Source: Crambe crambe
Lineage: Eukaryota; Porifera; Demospongiae; Poecilosclerida; Crambeidae
Reading direction: 5' to 3'
Assembly (NCBI GenBank): GCA_963924555.1
Contig: OZ004591.1
Span: 2,666,001 to 2,730,000 of the forward strand
Length of the DNA stretch: 64,000 nt
Position 1 is the stretch's first letter, and each line of letters begins with the position of its first letter. The position numbers and the translations under genes are program-made. The notes beneath the pieces are model-generated. The model made no database searches, was not told the origin of the DNA, and saw only the letters and a list, made by a program, of their open reading frames with translations. This document shows positions 21,004 to 32,830 of the stretch, piece by piece.

Positions 21004-24000
21004 ATGAAGTTAGCTATTGGAGCGTGTATTTTATTGGTTGCACTCTTGGTGAAAAGTAAGTTTGTAGGTAGCCATCATTGTGTTAGAATTGTGGGTGTAG
21101 CTACAGCTCCCTTGCTTTACATTGAGGGGTCCTGGACATAGTTGCCGATTTGGCCGGGACATACCTCTTGTCCCGGTCCCGCCCGACATAGTGCTTTACA
21201 ATGACTTGTCCCGACAGATAGAGCTAGCTACAAGGTAGTCTCGCGGGCGAAGGAAAGAATCGAGTCTGCCCCGCAAGACTAGTCTGGCGTAGCCAGCCCC
21301 AGGCACTTCCGGACTCCAGCGCAAGGGTCTGGTAACACACAATACTTCGACTTGTTCCCGTTTAGCAGAAATCCTGCTAAAACGATGAATATCATTAACT
21401 GACGCATTATAACGTTTAATGACGTGAGGTAGCTATAACAACCATAATTATTACGGGATCGGGAGGCCATTTTTTTCTTCGCGCAAGGTGTTGCTATGAC
21501 AATTAAACAAGACAACGTCATTTTACGACACTAAAACATCATATTATGTAAATAAAAAATTTAGGCCGGGAACAAGTCGAAGTATTGTGTGTTACCAGAC
21601 CCTTACGCTGGAGTTCCGGAAGTGCTTGGGGCTGGCTGCACCAGACTACCGCAAGACTACTTCAGTTGTAGCATTATTATGCATGCTCAGCACACATCAT
21701 GTGATCTGAAGTTATAAACAAATGACATCATGAAATCCAGCATGGCTTATTTTTCAGTGTGAAAAAATTTTGATCTCTCGGTTTTTTGCTCGGTTTTTCT
21801 ATTGGTTTTGCTAGTTAATAATACCTAACTTAGATCTACTTACTTACTTAGTTTAATAGTTAATTACCTGGTTCTTACAACCTGCATCTTTTACTTACTA
21901 CTACATCTTAGTAGTATATTACTTAGTTTAATACATGCACGACAAGTCGAAATGGGCGTGGTCTAGAAATATTCGCGCGCGCCATAGACGCGCATAGACT
22001 GTAGCTAGCTGTCCCTATATTATTCTATTTGCAACTACCGTATAGCCGGAAATGTTGACGAAGATTTTAATTTGACGTTTTGGCGGTTTAAGCATCAAAT
22101 AGCCAAAAATAAAACCGTCAAAAAGTCGCGCGGTTTAATTAAGTTTGCGATACATTGCGTTCCATTTATTGCACACCACTGCTGGAGAGTCAAAGAAAAT
22201 ATGGGCTCTGGAGGAGTAGAGCCTTGAACCTGTGATAGCACAACGAATTGATGAGCCATCCATCACTATAAAGAAAGAGAGAACAAGCGGCTGAAATTCT
22301 TCGAGGGATGTGTCCAACGATTGTAGCATAAGGATCGCTATCAGTGTTAGTTTCTCCCAAGAATTGAAGTCCATACACTTTCGTCAACTGGAGAACTCGT
22401 ACTAAACTGATAATAGCTATATGGCTAACTAGCTGTACACAGCTCGCATGCACGATGCACGCGCATTATTTATTTTGCGCGATTTCAGATTCCGTCAAAT
22501 TAAATACTGTCAATGGTATTTTTATGAGGTAATCGTATAATATAATTCCCGTCAATATTACTGGCTATACGGTATGAGGGGAGTATTTCTGAAGTGGTGA
22601 ATAGCATGAGAAACTAGTGCTGATAGTTTTTATCATTGCTGTGGGCATAATTTGTAAGGTTTATCTGTGTCCTCAAAAGCTTGTATCAAAATACAGTGGA
22701 ACTACTCTGGAGTTTTGTTAATAGTACACATGGATGTAGCTATATAGGCTATAGGTCTGTACTTGTGCTGTTTAAACCTCTGCTTTTCATGCAATGGTTG
22801 GGAACCTGATTAACTACTCTTGTCAATTTTGCAATAATAATTATGTGGTTGGTTTCGAAAGCTGTCGCTGTTTTTGGCAGAAGAAGGGCCAGAAATGGTG
22901 TCGATAATATGATAAGTAAGAAAAGTGTATCTCGCAAATGCCCTTTCAATACAAGTGCAGGCCATTCTGTGGTCTGTTATGCGTGGCATCAAAACTCCTC
23001 TTCCTTGAAACAGTAACTGCTACCCATTGATCTTTGGAACTTCTTCCAGATCCTTTCTTAAGTTTGTGAGTGTGAGCAAAGGCAGCTGCAAATCATGTGA
23101 ATATGCATGTACACATGCATAATTGCACAAGACCCAACAGATGCATGAGAGCAGTTATACTATTGCCCCAGAATATTGTAGCATGAGGCTACTACTTGAT
23201 ACCAATAACTATTAGAGTGGGTGTCTGATCTAGCAAAGATTAATATGGAGATTATTTTTACTGCACATAGATTAAGATATAAAATACCGTATACGAGTTA
23301 ATTTTGGCGGGAGTTTTATTTGGCGTTTGTACCGTGGAAGGCTTTAGTGGACATTATTATTGGCGGCGGCGTGTTGTCGTGCACTCTCGCGCGCATTGCA
23401 TTCCACAAAGCCAGGATCGAGCTAGCAAGCCAGGAGCAAGCCATGGAGTTTCACTTGACTCAAGGCTATTACGTATACAAAACTATCTGAAATCCAAACG
23501 TGGGGAAGTTATTCAGCTGATCCATGGTCTGAGGGAAGAAGGAAACTCAGGGACCCAACTTGTGATATGAATTCTGTGCATTCAAAACAGTTGGATTAAG
23601 GAATACTAGCTTGACTCATTGTATGCTTACCGTATACAAGTTAAATTTGGCGGTGTATTAAATTTGACGGTTTGGCAGTCCGTCTTGGAACTGCCAATAA
23701 TAATGACCGCCAATATCTATAGCTAGGTGCCAGGCTCTAGGGGCTGGGGGTGGGGCTTAAGTGTATATTGTGGAACAGCGCAAGACTACATAATAGCTAG
23801 CTAGCTCCGTTTCCAGGTATTTTGCAATCGTGATGTCTCTTTGAAAGTTCTTGAAGAAGGAGGAAGTGAGCAGGCAGCTGACAGTCACATCAATCTCGGA
23901 ATGTTGCCAACGTTGCCATCTGATATTACTGCAACAGCGTATACTGTAGCTCCTCATGCTAGCTACTATAAATCATAATATCATGTGGAATAGCATTGCA

Positions 24001-27000
24001 AAGTTGGCTATGTTCATTATTGTCTATAGCTATAGTCCCTGATATATCAATTGATCATCATGGTATAATGCATGTCGGTGAAACATGGCATTCAATTTTG
24101 CACCAATGTAAACTACTCTTCAGCCTTTATTGATAGTGATCCCTTCATTTTTCATATCACTTCAATAACACATGCACCCAGCTGCACCACTTTCTTTTAT
24201 CCATTAGGTACTTTTTGCAGACACTCACCCATCGACATCATGATTAAAACTTAGCCCAATACTTAAGTACACACACATGATCAATCGTGCTAGCTTGCAC
24301 ACATCTATAATCACACACTAAAAGCCTTTAATGTGAATGGATATTTTTCTTTGTGCACTGTGGATCCGGGCGTTTGATGTTTGTATGCATGTGCAGGGTT
24401 CATCTATAGGGGGGGGGCACAGGAGAAGCTCCCCCTTAAGTTGCCCAACGTTTCCCCCAAAAGTCCTCCCCCCCCAAGGATATTAAAATATAATTAGCTA
24501 GCTATTGTCCTGGTCTCTGCATGCAGTGGCTTCTAGATGTTCAGGTCTCTGCATGCAATAGTTAACAGTTAACATTCAGCCCCCCCCTCCCCACCAATTG
24601 ATGCCCCAAGGATGAAACCTGATGTTTTTTAATCTGTACAGGGAAAATTACAGCCCAAAGTGCATTTCAGTTAAATATTCTCTATTAGGTGCTGCTCAGA
24701 TGTGCAATGAATTGAAGACTATTACCAGGACTAGACACTCTTTAATTGTGAACACCAGACAATCGCGACTGTGCATTCAGTGTTTGAATAATGGTGTTCC
24801 CTTAGCTGGAGTAGTCGTTTGGACGGGACAAGGAGGACCTCAGAATAACTTCCAAGTATCGGATGGTCTAACTCGAGCTGGATTGGAATATGTGAATGGT
24901 ATTCTAGTGTTTGTGCAGCCCATGATGTTCATTCAGGATGGGATTGAAGATGCACTGATGGTGACATGTGCGGATGGGACCATACGATATGACGACTCCG
25001 AAATTATTTCTGATAGTAAGACATGCATGTTTGATCATTAAACTGATGTGATTGTCATGCATAATATTATCCTTCATAGTTTTCCTCCCAGGACAAATAT
25101 TGCAATCATCACCACTGATAGTGAATGAGAGTGATTCAGTTTTATTAGAGTGCATAGAATTTAACGCAGGAGCCCTTGAATCTAATCCTGAGCCGCCACA
25201 GGGATGGTTTGATATAAATGGAAATTGGTTCGGAAATACTGTGCGTCGTAATCTTCGACTACCAAATATCAGCAGAAATCAAGCAGGGAATTACACCTGT
25301 TTTACCAGGGACAGGAGCAGAACATTTTTAAATACCTCCATTGAAGTCATAGTCCAGTGTGAGTCAACTAAGCATATTACATCATCATTCATTCTGTCAT
25401 TTAACAGTGGGTTGTTGTTGTTGTTGTTGTTGTTATTATTCTCGTTATTGTTCTTGTTGTTCTCGTTATTGTTATTGCTGTTGATTTTTAAAAAAACTTT
25501 GCTATTCAGATGCACCTGAAGTTAATTCTTCAACCATGGCCAACGATAATGTATTTCTTGGTGACACTCTGACCTTGTCATGTGTCTTTGTTGGGGTCCC
25601 TACTCCCATGGTAACATGGATACACAATGACTTGGTTCTCAGTGCCAGTGATCCTGAGGTATCAATCACGACCACTGACACTACTTCACAGTTAGTGAGG
25701 ACTAACATTGAGAGAAATGGATGGGGCATATATAGATGTATCACTACAAATCTGCTTGGTTCTGCAACAGCTATCGTGTGTAAGTTGTAGCACTAACAGT
25801 ACTATTTTCTTTCCATGAAATAATTGCGAGCAATATGAGCCTCTAGTGCTATATTATTTATACGCTCTTCCAGTTTCATCCTTTGCAATATGCAGCTAAA
25901 GCTTCACTCGCCACAATGCTTTGCATTTCCCTAGTACATAGTTGAGGGTTGGTGTATGTCCATCACAGTTAGATGTTCTAACATCTGAAGCATTAATTGC
26001 TGGTTCTATGTTGAACCACTTTTCTGTCCCAAAAGCCAATGATGAATTGATGTCACCCAGTCATACCACATGCACATATTGCCTATCCTTTATTCTCTTG
26101 AAAGGGAACATAAATTAAGTAAAGGGTTTCCCCTGATTTTAGAGAGAAGGCCTAGAAACAAGCAGCTACATTCCTACTACAGTACAGTTGTGATATGAAA
26201 TTTTGGGGGGAATAGTATACGATAGAACACAGAAAGTGTCCTTATAATAGACTGTACTAGCAAAACAATGTGACTATGAGCCTCATGCACCCCTAGTTCT
26301 ACTGCCTTGATAAGGGCTGAGGGGTGAGCCTTGATAGTAACCTGTAAATCTAATTTCCTAAATGTAATGCAGCCCTGCCTACACTGACTGTACATGATTT
26401 GAGTTCAGTTTCCTGTCAGTCTCCAAATCACAACCTATAGCTAGCTACAATACAAGTGTGGTCAGCGATCAACATTCTAGTGCCAAACTATGGCAAACAT
26501 TGACTACAGTAAAGCAGAACCACCTTTGGGTATGAACAACATACTCAAAGGTGGTTCTGCTTTACTATTATGTATGTTGCTGTTATTCAAGCTACATTGA
26601 TTGAGTCATGTATATAATTGCAGCAGGAAATCTGTGAATGGAAAGGGGACCACTTCCACAAAATGTTAGAGTCTAACATTTATAAAGTAACCACCAAACT
26701 ATTGAGATATGTATGACTTTAGCATTCCAGAAAAGAGGATTATACACTTTAATAATCAATTTCAACTTTCTGCTCAAGTGGTTCCCAAGAGCTTCAGCCA
26801 TTTTGGTGATGATTTTAGCCCTTTTCCCTAGATCCTATCACATTCAAGTTCATTGTCACAGAGCCGCCGGAAACAATTTTGAGGTGGTCAAGCTGTATAT
26901 GTACATGCAAGTGCACAGGAAAATTTTTTACTGACCATGCCCACTTTATAACCACACCCACCTATATTAATGGTTGAACACGTGGGCGATTTTTAATGTT

Positions 27001-29083
27001 GATAACCATTACCAATGTTGTTTGATCAATGAGTGGTCCGGTTTTTGCCGGACCAGCCAGAGGGGTTCTGGCGGCTCTGTGTCATCAACACCACATAACT
27101 AAGATTATCCAGTTGCATGAAGTTCCATTGTCATTAACAGTGAAGACTTCCACCACATAACTGGTGGCGGGTCTAAGATTGTCCAGTCGCACCATCTGCC
27201 TGCTGTGATCCATTGACAGTCCTGTTGAAGACATTTACCACTGTGGACCCATCACTCCTTAGCATTCGTACTGATGGTGAGTGAACCTGCAGGCAGAGCT
27301 GCAGGAATAAACTATAGCACAGGCCACTAACCACCATGTGATAGGATCTAGGGAAAAGGACTCAAGCAGAAAATTGAAATTGGCCTCATTTTCTGGAATG
27401 CTAAAGTCATACCATATCTCAATATTTTGGTGGAATGTTAGTGGTCCCTTTTCCATTCACATCATTTCCTGCTGTAATTTACATACGTGAAACAATCAAA
27501 TGTAGCTAGTCTATCAGTGTATATGCATATATATTTTGTCAATGAACATCACAATATTAATTCGGATGAGTAACTTTCATGATCCTTTGAAAAATCCTCA
27601 TTCTGAAATTTTCAATCAAGCCACAATAATTATTCCAAGGGGCTGGGAAAATTGCTCTGTGTGGTGATCAACCACCATGCATTGTCTGACTCTATTGATT
27701 AGCTTTGGGGAGCCTTCACTTGGCTACAGCCAATAGCTACACAAATTGTGCTAATTTTGCAGCATTTGTGATAAGTGCTTATCAATCAAAGGCAATCTGC
27801 GAATTTTCTAACCACAATGGTAATCATATTTCTAAGCACATGCAATTAGTGGGATATTCACTTCCTCTCTTCTCCAGACCCCCCTGATCCTGTGATCAAA
27901 GGTCCTCCTCGTGTTACAGAGGGTGAGGAAGCTGTTCTAACATGCTTCTCCTCCCTCATAGCCCTTGGTAGTGATATCACTTGGTCTTTCAACCGTACCA
28001 GCAATCTTCCACCATCCTTTAAGTTAAGCAGGAATAACTTGATTATCAGTAATGTGAGGTTAGAGCATGAAGGGTCCTACTCCTGCACTATTGAAGGGAC
28101 TACAGGCAACTTCACTTTGGATGTGCAACCTCGTATCCCACCAGGTAACTATAACTAGCTACAGCAACCACAGAAGGGAAGAAAGATGCATGGGTATATC
28201 TCAAGGTCCATCTCACATATCAATGGTGTTTGGCCTAGTTTCCTAACATTCACAGCTAGTATATATTTGTAGAATTTACTGAATAATTATGTCACCGGAG
28301 AATTATTTCTCTTTAACCCCGCACATGGTCAGTATCATTGGCCATGAAGTTATGTCAATTATTAGGCATAATAATTATGATTATTATGGTGATCATGTGA
28401 ATACACATGCTCTGTAGCTGCAGGATTAAGTCCGAGAAAAGTATTATGACTCGCATAGGTGCTAACTTTTTGAAATTAGTTTTGGGGATGTGCAGTCCAT
28501 ACCCCAACCACACCCACCATTATTAATATGGCATCAATAATATCAACAAAAAATAGTATAATAGCTAGGGTTTTACAGCTTTGTGAGAATTCCTCAGTAA
28601 AGGTTGATTTATAGAACCAAATTACACTGTCATCAAAGCCTCAGCCACATCGAAATCTCAAGCATAATTATAATAGTGCTACAATAATAAGTTTATTGCC
28701 ATCGGAGTGTAACACAGCTAATATTTCAGCCTGTAAATCATGAAATAATGTACAATGTGACCAGTCAAGAGCATTGGGGACACACTTTGGGGACCTGGGG
28801 ACAGAGCTGCAATTTGGGGACCATCCCCCATTTTGAGGACAGTTGGAATTGCATTATGAGAAGGCATTATGAAATTGTAACAACATGCCTATTGCATATG
28901 CATGCATGCATCGTATCATTTTTTATCTGTTTATTAGGAGATTCTCTACCCATCAGTGCAACTATAGGGATTGTATTGGCTCTACTAGTTGTCATGCTGA
29001 TACTAGTCACTGTTACTATCGTCCTAATACTACACTGTAGAGTAATCCAAAAATGTGGATCAAAACTACTACAACTCAGATAA
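21004..29083 (+). CDS. single-pass membrane protein with four Ig-like domains (Ig gene 1), 6 exons, 442 residues
   Basis: Exons: 21004-21055, 24689-25015, 25092-25358, 25510-25779, 27878-28144 and 28938-29083 (TAA). Every intron is phase 1, GT-AG, and the sum is a clean 443 codons. Residues 1-17 (MKLAIGACILLVALLVK) are a signal peptide. Domain 1 (about 18-126) has C...W...C (IQC, VVW, MVTC). Domains 2-4 (about 127-215, 216-305, 306-394) each have C, W and the Y-x-C signature (GNYTC, GIYRC, GSYSC). Potential N-glycosylation sites include NYT, NTS, NRT and NFT. Residues about 400-426 form one membrane segment, then a short basic tail of some 15 residues without signalling motifs. One domain per phase-1 exon suits exon shuffling. 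Likely a cell-surface adhesion or recognition protein; ligand unknown. A paralogue starts at 52215. Confidence 0.88.
21280..21648. mobile_element. MULE-like MITE with ~84-bp TIRs and 9-bp target duplication
   Basis: TAGTCTGGCGTAGCCAGCCC at the left is matched by the complement of the right end over about 84 bp. The perfect 9-bp CCGCAAGAC lies at 21271-21279 and 21649-21657. No coding. It sits in intron 1 of the first Ig gene, inside an older short palindrome (TAGTCTCGCGGG at 21237, CCGCAAGACTA). Confidence 0.88.
22038..22572. mobile_element. TA-flanked TIR element with CCGTATAGCC ends, copy 1
   Basis: Ends CCGTATAGCCGGAAATGTTG and ...CAATATTACTGGCTATACGG, TA on both sides (22036-22037, 22573-22574). 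On its minus strand it carries the same short gene fragment as copy 2 at 44655-45191: GLQFLGETNTDSDPYATIV, then VGHIPRRISAACSLFL across frames. That looks like a HIRAN-like piece (inference). It lies in intron 1 of Ig gene 1, inverse to copy 2. Confidence 0.82.
23286..23740. other. repeat-like stretch in intron 1 of Ig gene 1
   Basis: The phrase taccgtatacragttaa, followed by tttggcgg, occurs at 23286 and 23631 in the same orientation, with gaccgccaata closing at 23734. It resembles the ends of the CCGTATAGCC family, but no clear inverted pair or duplication is visible. An 88-residue frame between them has no known motif. Confidence 0.35.
25410..25484. repeat. (GTT)n microsatellite, intron 3 of Ig gene 1
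   Basis: TTG/GTT triplets with TTA and CTC variants. The same intron of the paralogue has a pure GTT run at 63275-63301. Confidence 0.95.
26508..26566. repeat. near-perfect hairpin
   Basis: AGTAAAGCAGAACCACCTTT and its exact complement AAAGGTGGTTCTGCTTTACT are separated by about 19 bp that also pair in part (GTATG / CATAC). Confidence 0.9.
26615..27480. mobile_element. inverted-repeat element in intron 4
   Basis: Left arm from about 26618 (GCAGCAGGAAATCTGTGAAT) to 26845 pairs with right arm 27335-27478 (ATTCACATCATTTCCTGCTG). Within the arms the phrases gactttagcattccaga and ttcaactttctgctcaag have inverse partners near 27370-27410. No transposase or target duplication identified. Confidence 0.65.
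28145..28937 (+). other. intron 5 of Ig gene 1
   Basis: No exon or repeat recognised apart from a G-rich ggggacacactttggggacc stretch near 28777-28825. Confidence 0.5.
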
Positions 29084-29743
29084 ATATTAATTTTTGTGGT
29101 AATAATAATAAAATTTGGTCATTTTGACGATTGTAGAAAATGGTTAAAGTTATAATTGTAATAGCAATTATGTTGATGACATTGTTATACTTACTAGAGG
29201 ATATAACCATATAGACTACGTGCACAGGATTGGAAACAGCCCATAATAACAATATAAACAATCCGTGTAGGTAGCTGTTCATGACAAACAAACAAGGGAG
29301 GAGAAGTAGTGTGCCAAATATCTGCTAAACTTTAGCCAATTGGTAAGTTTAAAGAATGCAAAGAGTGAGGTAGTATACAGCTAGTTTCTCAAGTATAATT
29401 GCGAGTAACAATGGTAGTTCAACTTTGTGGACCTCTGGAGCTTGGATGTTAAAAGTATAGTCTCTCTTTTTCCACTAATTTGTTAGGTAGTGATCATTCA
29501 TACGTACATATGTACTGAGTGCCGAGGCACAGTGCTGAAGGCGACTATGGTGGTACATTATTAGTAGCATACACAAATAGTTATACGCATGCGCATGACC
29601 TTGACCTTACAAGCCACATTGTATGTATAAAACCAGCAGGCTCTGCAAGTTAACGACTGTCTGATATACCTAATCAATGGTAACCAAATGATAATAAGTT
29701 TACTGTTTACTATGTGCCGAGGCATCCAGTCTTTTAACTTGTT
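29084..29743. other. 3' flank of Ig gene 1
   Basis: AATAAT/AATAAA-rich directly after the stop (aataataataaaa at 29101), a plausible polyadenylation region. At 29205-29255 the phrases atagactacg and ggattggaaac resemble one end of the CATAGAT family, too degraded to call. Confidence 0.4.
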
Positions 29744-29971
29744 AACATGCTCAGAAAACATTGCATCATATCATATCATTGTCATTGCACATGCTCATGC
29801 ACATGCCCAGTAGAGTAGTATCTTAGTTACATTATTGTCAGAGTTTCAGTGTTTGGAAAAAGGTGATTCTCGATCAAAATAGCTCTCTAACTTTGGCCTA
29901 GTAACTCTAAAAGGTGTGCTTGATAGTAGCCAGACCTGAACAAGGCAATAAGACAGCCTCGCTGCTTTTCA

Positions 29972-29990
29972 TGGTGCCGAAACCCGGGAG
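29972..29990 (+). other. primer binding site
   Basis: TGGTGCCGAAACCCGGGA lies directly after the LTR end (ttttca), complementary to a tRNA 3' end with CCA. I do not assign the tRNA species. Confidence 0.8.
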
Positions 29991-30079
29991 CTGAAGGACT
30001 TTTAGATTAAACAGTGTTTATTGTCTTGTATTTTTCGTTTTTCTGGTGAAGAAACTTGTTCTTTTATTGAAGTACACCT

Positions 30080-31489
30080 ATGGCTGAGCTCTCTCACAGG
30101 AAGAATGTGCGTGGGGGGCACAGGGCATCTGCAACCAAAATGGTGAAGAAGGCTGAAGAGTTAACGTTGTTGGCCCAAGAAGACCCAAACAAGTCACAGA
30201 TGACCAGTTTACAGGAGAAGATGAGCATCCTCAAAGGGCTTGACTCTGAAGTAGTGGACTTGGTGAAGGAAGAAGAAGTTGCTAGTGATATAGAGCAAGC
30301 CGATGCCTACATGGAAGACATCTACGACACTATAACCAAGCTGGAGCAGCTATCTCTGAAGACTTCCACCACTGCTGCTTCCACCTCTGGACCTTTGCCC
30401 ACCAGAAACCCCACCAGTGAGTCCAAAGTAAAGCTTCCTAAGCTTACGATACAACCATTCAGGGGAGAATTGACCACCTGGATGACATTTTGGGATTCGT
30501 TCGAAGTTGCTATCCACAGCAATCGATCACTCTCCAATGTCTAGAAGTTTTAACTACCTCCGTTCTCTGCTGCAAGGACCTGCCCTTGATGCCATTGCTG
30601 GGCTCACTCTCACAGATGCCAACTATGATGAAGCTGTCCAAGTGTTGACCAGTCGATTTGGAAACAAGCAGCTCATCATTGACCGATACATGGAAGTACT
30701 ACTGAGCTCTGAAGCTGTTGTTTATGACTCGAACCTGAAAGCATTGAGACATCTGTATGACACTGTTGAGGCCCAAATCCGTGGACTGAATTCGATGGGG
30801 GTCAAGCCAGAGACGTATGGAGCGTTGCTGTCGTCGGTCGTGCTGGGGAAGCTTCCGCAGGAGATTCGACTTTTACTGAGTCGTGGGATGGGAGATGGTG
30901 ACAGAAAGCTTACTGACCTGATGAAGCTCTTGCTCAGTGAGTTGCAAGCACGAGAGAGAGCGGCAGCTAGTAATTTAGCATCGGGCAAGGGGCGGGGAAA
31001 GGTTATAGCAAACCCTACTGCTGCAGCCTTGCTTGCTGGAGGCTAGAGAGCCACACCCATTTGCTATTACTGTCAACAGTCCCATTTGTCACTTAGGTTG
31101 TGTCCATTGATGAGAGGAAGCGCATTCTCAGAAGCGCTGGCCGATGTTTCTTGTGCCTGCGTAGGGACCACATCCTTCGTCAGTGCAACTCCAAGAGCAA
31201 GTGCCCAAGTTGCAGTGGTCGCCATCATGGAAGCATCTGTGGTGGACAGCAGTCAACATCGAATGAGCCGAAGCTGAAGCCCAACCAGGAATCTGGACAA
31301 CCTTTGAAGACCTCAACCAACGTATCCACAGGTATGAACCCAGATGCAGTTCCCTTCCACCCATCCGTATCAACTGCATCCAAGTCGTCTACATCCACGT
31401 CTACATCCACGTCTACATCCACGTCACTTGGACTAGTGGCAACCAAGCCATCCTACTACAGACAGCCAGAGCCAATGTCTACAACCTGA
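30080..31489 (+). pseudogene. BEL/Pao gag with nucleocapsid zinc knuckles, frameshifted
   Basis: Starts MAELSHRKNVRGGHRAS; the coiled N-terminal part is followed by LTTWMTFWDSFEVAIH, the usual retroelement gag core. The frame is lost near 30538 and resumes (FNYLRSLLQGPALDAIAGL) to a stop at 31046. After another shift the nucleocapsid appears at 31100-31350 with CFLCLRRDHILRQC and CPSCSGRHHGSIC knuckles, then a Thr/Ser-rich repeat from a (GTCTACATCCAC)n stretch. Confidence 0.85.
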
Positions 31490-31504
31490 CTGCCTCAGAG
31501 AAAT

Positions 31505-31990
31505 CTCGATGAGTACGAATGATTTCGACTCTGGGAGCCCAATGTGAGGGAGCAGGTAGCCAAGGGCCTTTCACTGACCTTAGAAGATGAAAAATCACTG
31601 ACGATCATGACCTTTGGATCGAAAAGAGAGCAGACCCGTGTCTGCAACCTAGTGAGACTAGGACTGACCATGAAAGATGGAACCTCGAAGCAACTGAAGC
31701 TATTCACGGTTCCCATGATTTGCGAGCCAATTATCAGCCAGCCTATTTCGATTTGCTGCAACAACTTTGATCACTTAGCTGGGATGGACCTCGCAGACTA
31801 CTCGAATGGTAATGAAAGTCTAGAAGTCGACATTCTGATTGGATCTGACCTGTACTGGGAGCTGGTAACTGGGGAGATGCAACGTGGGAACTCTGGACCC
31901 GTGGCCATTTGCACGAAGTTAGGGTGGGTTTTGTCAGGGCCCACTGCCGGATCCGGATGATCCTGACTCCTATTTGATAACCCACTCTTT
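31505..31990 (+). pseudogene. BEL/Pao aspartic protease region (A17/DUF1758-like)
   Basis: Contains VDILIGSDLYWELVTGE and VAICTKLGWVLSGP, the typical end of the Pao protease region. The catalytic D-T/S-G region further upstream is not clear and the region is bounded by stops. Confidence 0.8.
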
Positions 31991-32765
31991 ATGTGTCGAC
32001 GGTCTTTCAAGTAAGTTGCAGCAATTAGACAACAGAATCAAGTCGTTCTGGGAGCTAGAGTTGTTTGGCATTTCAGCTTCAGAGCGCTCCGTCTACGATG
32101 ATTTTGGAAGCTCGATACAACTAGTAGATGGGAGGTATGAAGTTCAACTCCCATGGAAGGAAGGTCATCCAGCGTTAGCAGACAACTACCAACTTTGTCT
32201 GAGACGTCTACATGGGCTAACGAAGCGATTAAAGCAGGAACCTGCTATTTTTCAGGAGTACGACACAACAATTCAGAATCAGATCCAGCAAGGAATCGTG
32301 GAGAGAGTTAAGCCATCAGAGGAAGACCCAAAGTGTGTCCACTATCTACCACACCATGCCGTGGTGAGACAGGACAAGCAAACCACCAAGGTTTGTGTAG
32401 TCTATGATGCTTCTGCCAAGTCTGCTGGCCCTTCCCTCAATGAGTGCCTGCATGTTGGACCCAAGTTGAACACAAAAATCTTTGATATCCTGCTGAGATT
32501 CAGGGTCCACCGCATTGCCATCATAGCAGATATAGAGAAGGCCTTTCTTATGATTTTGGTAGCCACCTAGAAAAGTCGAAGCTACTCGACCTGACCTCAT
32601 CAAGAAGTTGCTGAGATCATTGTACGTCGATGATTTGGCCTCGGGAGCTGAAGACGAGGAGCAAGTTTTCCAGATGTTCACATTGTCCAAGGAGATTTTG
32701 AACTTCAACCTTAGAAAGTTTTACTCCAACTCTGAACCATTAATCCTGATGAAACCCTTCTGAGC
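31974..32765 (+). pseudogene. BEL/Pao reverse transcriptase, internal deletion
   Basis: 31974-32570 includes the linker FWELELFGI and the RT start (KVCVVYDASAKS, NECLHVGP, ADIEKAFLMI). The stretch that should follow is missing: the frame breaks at 32570 and the catalytic YVDDLASGA box appears only about 20 codons later (32618-32645), so roughly 50 or more residues are deleted. Confidence 0.85.
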
Positions 32766-32830
32766 ACAAAGCCTGAGTCAGCAGCTATTGAAGAGCTTAT
32801 GAGACCTACTCTAATTCTACTCTTGGTGGA

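Larger units (their letters stand above)
25780..27877 (+). other. intron 4 of Ig gene 1
   Basis: No exon seen. The first 250 bp match 63595-63890 of the paralogue. It also holds the hairpin at 26508-26566 and the inverted-repeat element at 26615-27480. Confidence 0.6.

Noticed and set aside
31128..31446. Minus-strand frames with (VD)n repeat opposite the BEL gag
   Set aside because: Antisense of a GTCTACATCCAC repeat inside the nucleocapsid region.
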